Below are positions 37,702 through 47,192 of a stretch of DNA of 64,000 bases, piece after piece. The stretch comes from Oceanobacillus salinisoli (GTDB lineage Bacteria > Bacillota > Bacilli > Bacillales > Amphibacillaceae): contig NZ_WOFB01000012.1 in the NCBI RefSeq assembly GCF_009733865.1, positions 124,001 through 188,000 of the forward strand, read 5' to 3'. The notes beneath the pieces are model-generated. The model had not been told where the DNA came from. It saw nothing but the letters and a program-made list of their open reading frames with translations, and ran no database searches. Within the stretch, counting starts at the first letter, position 1. Every line of letters begins with the position of its first letter. The translations under genes and the position numbers were made by a program.

Positions 37702-39843
37702 CTACATGAATTCATTTTTAATTAGTACAGCTTTTATTTTTGTATAATCATATTCTTCCGGCAAAGCTTCTTTCAAAGGTTTCAGCCTTTGTTCGGTTAT
37801 TTCCTCTCTGGCTGCTAAAACGGCTGCTTCCTCTTCTTTATTAAAAAAGATTTCCCATGCGAGGGGGTGTCCATCCTTGTAAGCTTTGAATATATGACTC
37901 TCAATTGTTTGCTTCGACATATCGCGGACAGCTGCAATCTCTTTTAACGATTTGCCGGACCGAAACATTTGATAACTAATCAAATGGCTGGGCCGATCAT
38001 CATCGGGATTCCCTGGCTTAGGTTTAGGGGTGGAAGAATCGGTGATACGAACCCGCTTCTTTACATCCGGATGGTCAGACCGCCACTTTCGAATAACATC
38101 TAAAAAGGCTTCCCCATATTGTTCGTACTTCTTCTCTCCGACACCTTTAATCTCAAGCATGTCCTCTTTTTCAGTAGGGAAGTAGCGGCTTAGTTCCTTT
38201 AATGTGGCATCGGAAAATAAGACGTATGGTGGAACGCCTTTCTCATCAGCAATTTCTTTACGTAATGCACGAAGATCGGAGAACAGGTCTTCAAAATAAT
38301 CTGCTTCCTCACTGGCCGGAATGGTGGTGGTAAACATTTCAACCCGCTGATTTCCCTTTAAAACATCCACAGATTTTTGATTCAGCTTTAATGTTGGATA
38401 TTTACCTTCTTCGGTTGCAAGCAGTCTTTCGGCTATGAGAAATTGAATCTGTTCGGTAAGTTCCTTTTCGGTGTAGGCGGACATGATGCCGTATGTGGTC
38501 AGTTTATTTAGCCCAAATTCCTTCACTTTCTTGTCCCTTGACCCCTTTAAAACTTTGGCAGTCATCGTAACGCCGAATCGTTCTCCCATCCTTTTTACGC
38601 ATGATAGGATTTTTTGCGCCTCTTCCGTAATATCGCTTTTCTCCTGTCGCTCGACACAATTGCTGCAGCGTCCGCATCCATTTACTGGCTTCGTATCATC
38701 AAAATAATCCAAAATAAAAGCCTGCAGACAACTGTGGGTGTGACAGTAATTGATCATTTCCTGAAGTTTTCGGTATTCATCTTGCTTAGAAGACTCGTCC
38801 ATCATCGATTGTTCAATGAGAAACTTTTGCAGTTGGACATCCTGTGCGGAGAACAATAGGATACAATCACTTGGCTCCCCGTCACGGCCGGCCCTCCCAG
38901 CTTCCTGATAATAGGATTCAATATTCATTGGCATCGCATAATGAATGACATATCGCACATTGGATTTGTCAATACCCATACCAAATGCATTGGTCGCTAT
39001 CATGATTGTTGTTTCATCATGAATAAAAGAACTTTGTGCTTGTTTCCGATCCACTTCGGACATTCCAGCATGGTACTTTGCAACGGATACACCACGTCGG
39101 GTCAATTGGTCGTGAAGGGTGTCTGCCTGTTTCCGGGTTGCCGTATATATAATTCCTGACTCATCCGTATGTTCGTTTAAAAAGGAGCGGATATAACTTG
39201 CCTTATCCTTCCCTTTGACGACATGAAAAGCTAAGTTTTCCCGTTCGAACCCGGTGTTCACTACATGGTGGATGTTCAGTAGTTGCTGGATATCGGAAAT
39301 GACCTCTTCTGTTGCCGTAGCGGTTAAGGCTACAAAGACAGGGATGTTTTGAAATCCTTTTAAATTCGTAACAATGGAACGATAGCTTGGCCGAAAGTCA
39401 TGTCCCCATTGAGAAATACAATGTGCTTCATCAAAAGCAACCAGGGCAATTTGAATACGTTTTATTACATTCACAAAAATCCCTGATTCAAATCGTTCTG
39501 GAGCTACGTAGACAAACTTATAACGGCCAGATGAAACGTCATTTAATCTCGTTTGCTGTTCCGATGGGCTGAGGGAGCTATTAATATATGTAGCAGGGAT
39601 ACCATAAGAATTCAGTGCATCCACCTGGTCCTTCATTAATGAGATTAATGGGGAAATAATGATCGCTGTTCCATCCATGGATAAACCGGGGATTTGGTAG
39701 CATAGGGACTTCCCGCCACCTGTAGGCATGACAGCAAGTGTATTGTTCAAATGCAAAATCTGCTCAATCGTATCTTTCTGGCCTGGACGAAAAGACTCAT
39801 AACCAAAATAGGTTTGCAGAATTTTCTCCTCTTTTGTAATCAT
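37702..39843 (-). CDS. recQ: ATP-dependent DNA helicase RecQ
   Basis: The 713 residues show helicase motif I MPTGGGKSLCYQIP, DEAH box VAFDEAHCISQWGHDFRPSY and motif VI QEAGRAGRDG. A zinc-binding RQC region (CHTHSC...CGRCSNC) and an HRDC domain (about 510-590) follow. A C-terminal helix-turn-helix extension (SLKEIAAVRDMSKQTIESHIFKAY) is typical of the longer Bacillus RecQ. It unwinds recombination intermediates 3' to 5'. GGAGG precedes the ATG by about 10 bases. Confidence 0.93.
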   Translation of the reverse strand: MITKEEKILQTYFGYESFRPGQKDTIEQILHLNNTLAVMPTGGGKSLCYQIPGLSMDGTAIIISPLISLMKDQVDALNSYGIPATYINSSLSPSEQQTRLNDVSSGRYKFVYVAPERFESGIFVNVIKRIQIALVAFDEAHCISQWGHDFRPSYRSIVTNLKGFQNIPVFVALTATATEEVISDIQQLLNIHHVVNTGFERENLAFHVVKGKDKASYIRSFLNEHTDESGIIYTATRKQADTLHDQLTRRGVSVAKYHAGMSEVDRKQAQSSFIHDETTIMIATNAFGMGIDKSNVRYVIHYAMPMNIESYYQEAGRAGRDGEPSDCILLFSAQDVQLQKFLIEQSMMDESSKQDEYRKLQEMINYCHTHSCLQAFILDYFDDTKPVNGCGRCSNCVERQEKSDITEEAQKILSCVKRMGERFGVTMTAKVLKGSRDKKVKEFGLNKLTTYGIMSAYTEKELTEQIQFLIAERLLATEEGKYPTLKLNQKSVDVLKGNQRVEMFTTTIPASEEADYFEDLFSDLRALRKEIADEKGVPPYVLFSDATLKELSRYFPTEKEDMLEIKGVGEKKYEQYGEAFLDVIRKWRSDHPDVKKRVRITDSSTPKPKPGNPDDDRPSHLISYQMFRSGKSLKEIAAVRDMSKQTIESHIFKAYKDGHPLAWEIFFNKEEEAAVLAAREEITEQRLKPLKEALPEEYDYTKIKAVLIKNEFM

Positions 39844-40117
39844 GAATACAATCCTCCTTTGTATTATTTTTGGAGCCCATTTTATAACTTACAATAGATT
39901 AATCCTACCATAAATTTATATAAATTGGCCCCTTATATCGAAATTTAGAATTTTGATAATAGGACACACTAATAGGTATAAACTAATAGAGCCATACTGT
40001 AATGGAACTAGAACTACAAGTATCTTTACTTCTTATTACAACAGAGCCTAATTCATTTACATACCTCGTCTACATCTATAAAATAACCCTATACACTTTT
40101 AACTAAGGAGGGATGAG

Positions 40118-41971
40118 ATGGTTCCTTCATTACTATTTGAGATTGCTCTTATTGGTATGTTAGGTATCGGATCGCAATGGATTGCCTGGCGCTATCGTAT
40201 GCCGGCGATTGTCATTATGTCGATTACCGGTTTATTAGTAGGACCAATCTTGGGAATAATCAATCCGGAAAGAGATTTTGGCGATTTGTTCAGCCCGGTT
40301 ATTTCAGCTGCGGTTGCCATTATCCTATTTGAAGGTAGTTTAAATTTAAGTTTTAAGGAATTAAAGGGTATAGGAAAACCTGTTTTTCGAATTTCCACGT
40401 TAGGGGCATTTATTGCCTGGATTTTAGGATCATTGACGGCTCATTACATAGCTGGATTATCATGGGCAGTTGCCTTTGTCATTGGGGGGCTATTCATTGT
40501 AACTGGACCAACCGTTATTATGCCATTACTTCGACAGGCAAAATTAAACCCAAGACCAGCTAAGGTATTAAAATGGGAAGGGATTATCGTTGACCCTATT
40601 GGTGCTTTAGTCGCAGTTTTTGCTTTTGAAATCATTGCCGTACTTACAGCAGAAAATCCAAATGGTGATCAGCTTATTATGTTCTTTGTGGCTTCGATTT
40701 TTGCTGTCATCTTAGGCTGGGCGTTAGGAAAAGGACTAGGTTGGATGTTTGAAACTGGTCATATCCCGGAATTCCTAAAATCACCTGCTGTAGTTGTTGT
40801 GGTCATTTTCTGCTTTACAGCGGCTGATTTAGTCATGCATGAAACAGGATTGTTATCCGTAACAGCAATGGGGATTACGTTAGCTAATATGGGGATAAGC
40901 TCCATTTCCGATATGAGGCATTTTAAAGAAAATATCTCCGTGCTCCTTATTTCTACAATTTTTATTATGTTAACCGCTTCTCTAGAGATAGAAACACTGC
41001 TTCATATCTTTAGTCCGAACATTATTGGCTATGTTTTGTTAATGATGTTTATAGTACGACCATTGTCCATCTTTTTGTCTACGATTGGAACTGGTTTATC
41101 ATTAAATGAGAAATTACTGCTTGGCTGGATTGCACCAAGGGGAATTGTTGCTTTAACGGTCTCCAGTTACTTTGCTTCTGTTTTACTTTCGCAAGGTTAT
41201 GAGGATGCACGAATTCTAACTACTTTAACTTTTGCTCTCGTTTTTTCAACGGTACTTGCCCATGGGTTTACCATTGGCTGGTTAGCAAAAAAGCTGAACC
41301 TGTCACAGAGAGGACATCCTGGTGCATTGATTATTGGAAGCAATCCATTTACGGTCCGGCTGGCAGAATCATTAAAGAATTCGAATATCCCTGTGATTAT
41401 TGTAGACTCATCTTGGGGAAATCTAAGTCTTGCACGTAAAGCAGGTGTACCGTTTTACCTTGGAGACATGCTCTCCGAACAAACCGAGCATATGCTGGAC
41501 ACGATTCCGTACGATTATTTGCTCGCGGTTACGGATGACCATTCCTATAATGCATTAACATGTACAACCTTTCTGCCTGAATACGGAAGAACCAATGTCT
41601 TTAAGATTAGTCCGTATACCCATTTTGAGGATGGCTATTCCAGTGGAGTTGTTTCAAAGGTCGGAGGAAGAATCCTGTTTGACAGGAAATTCTCATGGGA
41701 TGACTTAAATGAAAAAATTGAAAGTGGTTATGTTTTCCGAAAGACGACACTGACGGAACAATTTGGACTGAAACAATACCTGGATGATAAGGATGAATCG
41801 ACTGTATTCCTCTATTTAATTAAACCAAATGGTGTTTTAAAATTTTTCTCAGAGGAGATGCGGACGATTCCGGCAACAGGGGATGTAATTGTCAGTTTAA
41901 CCCCTCCACTTAAAGAAAAGGAAAAAATTCAAGCTAGATTGGACAAGGAACGTGTAAAATCCATGAATTAA
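40118..41971 (+). CDS. CPA1-type cation/proton antiporter with cytosolic TrkA-like domain
   Basis: The 617 residues comprise about 12 helices (1-390), with FEGSLNLSFKELK, TGPTVIMPLLRQAKLNPRPAKVLKWEGIIVDPIGAL (ion-binding region) and WIAPRGIVALTVSSYFA. A Rossmann-like cytosolic regulatory module follows (ALIIGSNPFTVRLAESLKNSNIPVIIVDS), with a C-terminal TrkA_C-like part. NhaP-type exchangers expel Na+ or K+ for protons, useful at high salt or pH. AAGGAGGG precedes the ATG. Confidence 0.88.
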   Translation: MVPSLLFEIALIGMLGIGSQWIAWRYRMPAIVIMSITGLLVGPILGIINPERDFGDLFSPVISAAVAIILFEGSLNLSFKELKGIGKPVFRISTLGAFIAWILGSLTAHYIAGLSWAVAFVIGGLFIVTGPTVIMPLLRQAKLNPRPAKVLKWEGIIVDPIGALVAVFAFEIIAVLTAENPNGDQLIMFFVASIFAVILGWALGKGLGWMFETGHIPEFLKSPAVVVVVIFCFTAADLVMHETGLLSVTAMGITLANMGISSISDMRHFKENISVLLISTIFIMLTASLEIETLLHIFSPNIIGYVLLMMFIVRPLSIFLSTIGTGLSLNEKLLLGWIAPRGIVALTVSSYFASVLLSQGYEDARILTTLTFALVFSTVLAHGFTIGWLAKKLNLSQRGHPGALIIGSNPFTVRLAESLKNSNIPVIIVDSSWGNLSLARKAGVPFYLGDMLSEQTEHMLDTIPYDYLLAVTDDHSYNALTCTTFLPEYGRTNVFKISPYTHFEDGYSSGVVSKVGGRILFDRKFSWDDLNEKIESGYVFRKTTLTEQFGLKQYLDDKDESTVFLYLIKPNGVLKFFSEEMRTIPATGDVIVSLTPPLKEKEKIQARLDKERVKSMN

Positions 41972-42003
41972 GAGTGAAATCAAATCGATTTCACTCTTTT
42001 TCT
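41970..42003 (+). terminator. Terminator of the antiporter gene
   Basis: AAGAGTGAAATC pairs perfectly with GATTTCACTCTT around five bases and ends in TTTTTCTT. Confidence 0.92.
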
Positions 42004-42115
42004 TCTAAGTACAAAAAACTAGCGTATGCGAGGTTTTCTAAACAGATAGGGGCTGGAAAAATTACTGTTGGACCAGGTTCTACCGCTCCGGAAATACAGT
42101 ATGATCGAAATAGGA

Positions 42116-42298
42116 TTATTCTTCCAACTCATCAAGCTGCCTGTTCACTTCAGCAATTTCTTTTTCCAGGCGTACTAATTGCTCCTGTGCGGAAGATACT
42201 CGACCTTTCACATACTCCAGTTTATCTAAGTCACTCTGAATGCGGACATAATCGGATTTTAATTCAGTTAATTTTGCTTCCAATTCTTTTTTCGACAT
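42116..42298 (-). CDS. SE1832-family short coiled-coil protein
   Basis: The 60-residue protein is almost entirely heptad-patterned coiled coil (LEAKLTELKSDYVRIQSDLD, VSSAQEQLVRLEKEIAEVNR). It matches the SE1832 family of staphylococci and bacilli in length and in ELKSDYVRIQ. The function is unknown. GGAGG lies 9 bases before the ATG. A plus-strand ORF across the same DNA has no site or homologue and is a shadow. Confidence 0.82.
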   Translation of the reverse strand: MSKKELEAKLTELKSDYVRIQSDLDKLEYVKGRVSSAQEQLVRLEKEIAEVNRQLDELEE

Positions 42299-42825
42299 GT
42301 TTTACATCCTCCTTTATATATAGTCTAGCTTAAAATCTCTTTCATGGAATGGTAAGGCTGTTTTCTAAAAAATGTTGTTTTCCCTCAATACTCATAAACT
42401 CCGACATAAAATATTGATACCCGATTTCGTTATGGAGTAATAATTTCTCGGTGCAAGGAAACAAAGGTGCTTAATCAAGAAAAAACCTCGTTGTAAGGTC
42501 TTTAGACACGTGTGATCCCTTAGTAGTAGTCGCCTTCCCTCCGCTCCAATCAACCACCTTAATAGTGGTTCGATAATCTAAGAATTTCTTTAGCTAAATT
42601 AAATGTAGGGAATAAAAGCACAAGCACAAAACTAACGAAGTGTATTTCCGTAGCGGTAGATAAAACTCCAGAACTACGAAAAGAGCCACTCGTAATTTCG
42701 GTATGTTAAAATTTTAGTACGTCAAATCCTTCCTTGTTAAAATTTTATCCTTTTCTATCCTATAAAACAAGAAAATCCGTTATAATAATGGCAGGACAAC
42801 AATGATTATTAATGGAGGTTTACCA
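42299..42825. other. Spacer with degenerate repeats
   Basis: No gene is supported. The dispersed motif GTGTATTTCCGTAGCGGTAG occurs at 42641-42660. Shortly before the GNAT gene, TTATAAT at about 42779 may be a -10 box. Confidence 0.45.
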
Positions 42826-43665
42826 ATGAAAATCGCATTTTCCTCTTCCATAACAGATTATATGGAAAAGGTGGAAGCATTGTTATTAAGAAAAGAGGCT
42901 TCCAATAACCTCATGCTTGGACTATTGGATCATTTTAAAACGACCATTACGAAAGATGTTCATTTTGGGTATTTGGAAGATAACGGAGAAATTATATTTG
43001 CCTTTATGCAAACGCCTCCTAACAATTGGATTCTGGCAGACGTTGATGGTATAGATGAACAGGTGATTACGAGTGTTGCAAATTTTCTTTATAAAAAAGC
43101 ATTGAAAGTTCCAGGGGTGTTGGGTCCGATTTCCTATGTAGAAGCCTTTGTGAACGAGTGGAAGAAACTTAAGAAAACGAATGCCTCTATACATATGAAT
43201 CAATTAATCTATCAATTGGATGAAGTCAAAATTAAACCAGAGGCTGAAGGTGAGTTGGTCAAAGGTTTGAAGAAGGACCACTCGTTAATTAAAGGCTGGT
43301 TAATTCAATTCGGTAAAGAGGCGAGGGAGGCTATTTCCGAAATAAAAGCAAGCCAAATGGCGACAAAATATATTGAAAATAGTACGATCTATTTATGGAA
43401 AGTAAACGGCAAACCGGTTTCTATGGTCAATCAATCGAGGAAAACAAAACATGGTGCAACGATTAATGCGGTGTTTACACCAAATGAGTTTAAAAGAAAT
43501 GGATATGCAACGAGTGCAGTTGCTGCATTGAGCCAAAAACTGCTCGATGAAGGCTATCAATTTTGCAGTCTATATACGGATCGTGACAATACTACGTCCA
43601 ATAACATTTATCAAAAAATTGGCTATCATGTTGTAGGATCTTCGGTTGTTTATGAGTTTAGCTGA
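42826..43665 (+). CDS. GNAT family N-acetyltransferase
   Basis: The 279-residue protein has a C-terminal GNAT domain, with the acetyl-CoA loop VFTPNEFKRNGYATSAVAAL and the last strand FCSLYTDRDNTTSNNIYQKIGYHVVG. The N-terminal half (MEKVEALLLRKEASNNLMLGLL) is the substrate-specific extension typical of this branch. The acceptor is unknown. GGAGG supports ATG 42826. A long imperfect hairpin (GGAGTGC/GCACTCC, 43728-43778) may end its transcript. Confidence 0.85.
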   Translation: MKIAFSSSITDYMEKVEALLLRKEASNNLMLGLLDHFKTTITKDVHFGYLEDNGEIIFAFMQTPPNNWILADVDGIDEQVITSVANFLYKKALKVPGVLGPISYVEAFVNEWKKLKKTNASIHMNQLIYQLDEVKIKPEAEGELVKGLKKDHSLIKGWLIQFGKEAREAISEIKASQMATKYIENSTIYLWKVNGKPVSMVNQSRKTKHGATINAVFTPNEFKRNGYATSAVAALSQKLLDEGYQFCSLYTDRDNTTSNNIYQKIGYHVVGSSVVYEFS

Positions 43666-43974
43666 ACAACAGTGAAATACTTATAGCAAAAAAAGTTCAG
43701 AGTGATTCTAACGGGTTCGGTTTTGGAGTGCAAAAGGTAAATAAACATCGTTATAAGGGGGGCAAATAGCACTCCTTTTCGCATACAAAATAACAGCATA
43801 ATCGTAACGTTTACAATGGATTTTTTGAAATCTTACAGGTGTTAGAATAAATATAGAATTTGTGAAGAAATGCACTTAAACTAATGGGCAGTATAGTTGA
43901 ATAAGAAACAATAAAATATGTAATTTAACAAAAAAACTGCCGAGGGGTTCGACAGCTTAGAAGGATGAACCTAA
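43666..43974. other. Left edge of the accessory region
   Basis: The spacer holds the first copy of the hairpin repeat (ACTAATGGGCAGTATAGTTG, 43881-43900) and the terminator of the next minus-strand gene. No ORF is supported. Confidence 0.45.
43929..43957 (-). terminator. Terminator of the 229-residue hypothetical gene
   Basis: CTGTCGA pairs with TCGGCAG (one wobble) around a 5-base loop, followed by TTTTTTTG on the minus strand. Confidence 0.82.
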
Positions 43975-44664
43975 TTATATAGTACGATTACTCGAATCAC
44001 TTTCGATAATATCCTCAACTTTTTCGGTTGCTTGATGTAACATTTCATCGGCAATGATTACTTTGTCAGTATCGAATGTTTCTCCTGTTGATACTTTGAA
44101 TTGGAACGTTTCTGCATATGGTGCTGGTCTATTCATCATATAAGCAGACATCACTTCACAGAGGAGATTGCGCCCTTTTTCGGCGGTTAACTTTCCTGTG
44201 CAAATATCATTCATTACATTAATGGCTGTAAAGTTAGCAGCTTCCATATCACAGCGGGAAGATACCTCACCCCTTGTCTTCTCAACAATTAAACTTCCGT
44301 CAAACTTCGCAAGCTCATTGAACATCTCTGGAGGAACCCTATAATCAATAACCTGCTCAATTACATCCGTGTGGGGTTGTGGAAAATCGTGTGGGATTTC
44401 ATCACGATAAACAATGGTTCGCTTCCATGGTCCATTGTTGTACCAGATTAATCTGCTTGGAATCGCTTCGTTTGGGGGGCCATATTGTTCAATTGTAAGC
44501 TCTGCCGATTTCTTGGACATCGCATTCCAATTATTAATAATCGTTTGAACCATTTCCATATCCGCAACAGTTTCAGTTGTTTTTTCAGCACCGCCAAAGG
44601 TTTGTACTTTTATATCGCTCGCCATTGAGATAGCAGCCGTTTTCAATTTTTCTTCTTGTTTCAT
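43975..44664 (-). CDS. Conserved hypothetical protein, 229 residues
   Basis: I do not recognise a named family. The protein is soluble, without signal or helices. It has a conserved-looking core (IPSRLIWYNNGPWKRTIVYR, PHTDVIEQVIDYRVPPE) and a possible DxE pattern in SRCDMEAANFTAINVMNDI. Its composition resembles a globular enzyme. ATG 44664 lies behind AAAGGAG at 8 bases; a longer in-frame extension (to 44718) lacks a site. It has its own terminator and points away from the small-gene array. Confidence 0.65.
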   Translation of the reverse strand: MKQEEKLKTAAISMASDIKVQTFGGAEKTTETVADMEMVQTIINNWNAMSKKSAELTIEQYGPPNEAIPSRLIWYNNGPWKRTIVYRDEIPHDFPQPHTDVIEQVIDYRVPPEMFNELAKFDGSLIVEKTRGEVSSRCDMEAANFTAINVMNDICTGKLTAEKGRNLLCEVMSAYMMNRPAPYAETFQFKVSTGETFDTDKVIIADEMLHQATEKVEDIIESDSSNRTI

Positions 44665-44798
44665 AGTATATCTCCTTTTAAATTTGCCTTTATGTTTATT
44701 ATTTGGAAAAACTCTCAAATTATTAGCTTTGAAAATTACAAATTAAAATTTTTTATTTGTAGGATGGCAGCATGACTGAAATAACAAAGATGTTTTTT

Positions 44799-44831
44799 CT
44801 TAAACTAAAGGGTGCAAGAGTTGAACAACGG
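44799..44831. repeat. Hairpin repeat copy (ACTAAAGGGTGC)
   Basis: ACTAAAGGGTGCAAGAGTTG carries the pairing AACT/AGTT around the GGGTGC loop. It precedes the DUF1871 gene. The same 20-mer occurs at about 56720-56739. Confidence 0.7.
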
Positions 44832-44853
44832 AATGAAAAAGGGGTGACTTTCA

Positions 44854-45120
44854 TTGTCTAAAGATAAATACAATGAAATATTTAATGTGGTTAAAAAAGT
44901 AGTAAATGAATGGGACCCTATCGGTGTTTTGCCTTATGCCCCTGATGATGAATATGAGTTTGAGATAGCTAAAATTGTTGCTTTACTTAATAAGGTAGAT
45001 ACAGTTGAAGCACTTTCAGATGGTATTGGAATGATTTTTACAAAGGCTTTGGATTGGAATTTCACAAAAGAAGAGTGTTTGCCAATCGCTAAACAAATTT
45101 GGAGAGTAGTTAAAAGGTGA
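44854..45120 (+). CDS. DUF1871 (YugE-like) protein
   Basis: The 88-residue helical protein matches the DUF1871 family (YNEIFNVVKKVVNEWDPIGVLP, DDEYEFEIAKIVALL, FTKEECLPIAKQIW). The function is unknown. It uses a TTG start behind AAAAGGGGTG. It lies between two hairpin-repeat copies (44799 and 45125), like a cassette. Confidence 0.82.
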   Translation: MSKDKYNEIFNVVKKVVNEWDPIGVLPYAPDDEYEFEIAKIVALLNKVDTVEALSDGIGMIFTKALDWNFTKEECLPIAKQIWRVVKR

Positions 45121-45124
45121 TTTT

Positions 45125-45160
45125 TCACTAACGGGTGCATTAATTCTAGAAGGATAAACG
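45125..45160. repeat. Hairpin repeat copy after the DUF1871 gene
   Basis: CACTAACGGGTGCATTAATT begins 6 bases after the DUF1871 stop codon. Another variant, TACTAAAGGGGCAGGTTAGT with 5-bp complementary arms, follows at 45183-45202. Confidence 0.7.
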
Positions 45161-45263
45161 CTATTTTACGTCAAAATTATTGTACTAAAGGGGCAGGTTA
45201 GTTGAAAATCAATTGGATACTTTAAGCCGTTTATGCTTCAAATTTTTCAAGGGGGTGTTTCTG

Positions 45264-45575
45264 TTGAAAAATAAGATTACAATAAGTTTTTTGTTATTGA
45301 TTCTTTTATTTGCGGGCTGTTCTGATTATCAGGAACAATTTACTTTCACAGGAGTAGTAAAGGAGATACTTGTTGAAGAAGAAATGTTAGTTATTAAAGA
45401 ATATGGTGGGGTTGATGAAGGTAGAAAAGACGGAAATGTATATGAAATACCTGTTGATGATGTGGAGAAATATAGCATTGGGCAGAAACTTGAAATAACT
45501 GTCTTTTCTAATACTGATGCTGATATCTGGGATTTAGACAATATGAAATTCGATATAAAAACAGTCGAATATTAA
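45264..45575 (+). CDS. Small lipoprotein (DUF3221-like)
   Basis: The 103 residues start at TTG 45264 behind AAGGGGGTG. A signal of about 17 residues ends in lipobox LLFAGC. The mature part (FTGVVKEILVEEEMLVIKEY, YSIGQKLEITVF) looks like a small beta-barrel, as in DUF3221/YobA-type lipoproteins; that link is tentative. It is bracketed by hairpin repeats at 45183 and 45583. Confidence 0.7.
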   Translation: MKNKITISFLLLILLFAGCSDYQEQFTFTGVVKEILVEEEMLVIKEYGGVDEGRKDGNVYEIPVDDVEKYSIGQKLEITVFSNTDADIWDLDNMKFDIKTVEY

Positions 45576-45582
45576 ACTTATT

Positions 45583-45716
45583 ATTCAACAAACGGGTGCG
45601 ATTGCTCAACAAGGAGTTGTCGATGGCGGTCAGAACCTATTGTGTTAAAAAGGCAGTTTAGTTGAAGAATCTTCTTTAGCTCTTATTTAATAAACGGGCA
45701 TTTTCTAGAATAGGCT
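45583..45716. repeat. Three successive hairpin repeat copies
   Basis: TTCAACAAACGGGTGCGATT with TGCTCAACAAGG (45583-45612), a shorter AAAAAGGCAGTTTAGTTGAA (45646-45665) and TTTAATAAACGGGCATTTTC (45687-45706) follow one another directly after the lipoprotein gene, with no gene between them. Confidence 0.6.
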
Positions 45717-45985
45717 AAAAAAACTTTTAGAAGGCCCTCATCGAAAACCTAGAAGGTTAGCACCTTATCGAGACTGGATTATTGCCTGACTGGAAGAGTA
45801 TCCGCACCTTAGTGAAGCACAAATCAGAGATTGACTCCTGGAGCGTTATCCTGACTTGGTGATTGGGGAAAGTACTGTCAGAACATATGTGAAAGAAATG
45901 CGTGAGATCTATCAGATTAAGAAAAAGGTAATGGTTAGGCAATATGAAACCATTCCTTAACAGCCGATGGGGAAGCAGATTCAAT
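45717..45985 (+). pseudogene. Fragment of an IS21-family transposase (IstA N-terminal part)
   Basis: The plus strand reads APYRDWIIA, stop, LEEYPHLSEAQIRD, stop, LLERYPDLVIGESTVRTYVK and on to VRQYETIP. This is the helix-turn-helix-containing part of an IstA protein upstream of the catalytic core. Both first stops are TGA where the family has TGG (Trp), so the decay is by G-to-A changes. It is not closely similar to the intact IstA at 50165, so a second IS21 lineage once lived here. Confidence 0.8.
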
Positions 45986-46111
45986 AGATTAGTTATAAAA
46001 GCAGATATAACATGTTATTTTTAGAATAACAAAGTTATAGAAATACTTTGACTAGCCATATTTCCTTGACATAAATCTCTTAAAACCATAACATTGAATA
46101 TAACTTAAATA

Positions 46112-46204
46112 TATGCACTAGGGGTGTTATTTAACTGAGATGAGTATTACCTCAAACCCTTTGAACCTGAACTAGCTGAAACTAGCGTAGGAAAGTGTAA
46201 CTCT
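46112..46204 (+). ncRNA. THI box (thiamine pyrophosphate) riboswitch
   Basis: The conserved parts are present in order: ACTAGGGGTG, CTGAGATGAG, ACCCTTTGAACCTGAACTAG and AACTAGCGTAGGAAAGT. They form the two sensor arms of the TPP aptamer, with the CTGAGA pyrimidine-binding loop and the ACCTGA segment. It precedes an SDR and a flavin monooxygenase rather than a standard thiamine gene. Confidence 0.95.
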
Positions 46205-46260
46205 AATACATACTTAAAGAGTGATTGTGCCTTATTCTTAATATGTAGTTATTTGTTTTT

Positions 46261-46300
46261 ACGCAATTTTCCTATGGGAAGGTTGCGTATTTTTTATTTT
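46261..46300 (+). terminator. TPP riboswitch expression-platform terminator
   Basis: ACGCAA with inner TTCC pairs with GGAA and TTGCGT around TATG, followed by ATTTTTTATTTT. It sits 57 bases after the aptamer and 57 before the SDR gene. Confidence 0.85.
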
Positions 46301-46356
46301 ATCTATCATTTTATTATTTAAGTTTCATCAAAATTAAAAATATAGGAGTTGTTATG

Positions 46357-47109
46357 ATGACTAGAACAGTATTAGTAACAGGTAGTAGTAGAGGTTTAGG
46401 GGCAACTATTGTAAAGACATTGGCACAACAAGGATTTCAAGTGGTTATAAATTACTTTAAAAGCAAAGATGCTGCTGAGAAGCTCGCTTCTGAGATTGGT
46501 GAAGAGAATGCTATTGCAATTCAGGCTGATGTAACAAATCGTAAAGAAGTAGATAAATTGATAAAAAAAGCAACGGAATATTTTGGTCAAATAGATGTTG
46601 TAGTCAACAATGCATTAGTAGACTTCAAATTTGATCCAAACAAACAGAAAACCTTTACAGAACTCACTTGGGATGATTATCAAAAACAACTGGATGGTAC
46701 TTTAAAAGCAGCATTTAATGTAGTTCAAAGCGTCATACCTCAATTTATTGAACGACAAAATGGAAGTATTATAAGTATAGGTACTAATTTATATCAAAAT
46801 CCTGTTGTACCCTACCACGAATATACAACAGCTAAAGCTGGATTAATAGGTTTTACACGTAATATCGCTTCTGAATTAGGACTATATGGTATAAAAGCGA
46901 ATGTAGTTTCAGGTGGATTATTAAAAACGACTGACGCCAGTGCTGTTACAACACCAGAAGTATTCGATTTAATTGCTCAATCAACGCCATTGAAGAAGGT
47001 GACCACACCTCAAGATGTAGCCAATATGGTCGCTTATTTATCTTCGGAAAATGCGAACGGTATTACAGGTCAAAATTTCACAGTAGATGGCGGTTTGACA
47101 ATGAACTAA
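46357..47109 (+). CDS. Short-chain dehydrogenase/reductase under a TPP riboswitch
   Basis: The 250-residue classical SDR (FabG-like) shows TGSSRGLG coenzyme loop, VVNNAL (NNAG position), the catalytic Ser in GSIISIGTN, YHEYTTAKAG (YxxxK) and a C-terminal NGITGQNFTVDGGL. It reduces or oxidises an unknown carbonyl or alcohol. AGGAG lies 8 bases before ATG 46357; ATG 46354 is an alternative. It forms an operon with the LLM monooxygenase, and the riboswitch links both to thiamine status. A role in salvage or turnover of a thiamine-related compound is inferred, not shown. Confidence 0.88.
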   Translation: MTRTVLVTGSSRGLGATIVKTLAQQGFQVVINYFKSKDAAEKLASEIGEENAIAIQADVTNRKEVDKLIKKATEYFGQIDVVVNNALVDFKFDPNKQKTFTELTWDDYQKQLDGTLKAAFNVVQSVIPQFIERQNGSIISIGTNLYQNPVVPYHEYTTAKAGLIGFTRNIASELGLYGIKANVVSGGLLKTTDASAVTTPEVFDLIAQSTPLKKVTTPQDVANMVAYLSSENANGITGQNFTVDGGLTMN

Positions 47110-47192
47110 TAGCTTAAATTACCATAGATAATCCTTCAAAAAAAAGGAGTATACAAGACAATTAATAATGATGTATTTTGAGGTGTAAACAA

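Noticed and set aside
41974-42333. 119-residue plus-strand ORF
   Set aside because: It overlaps the terminator of the antiporter gene and runs antisense to the SE1832-family gene.
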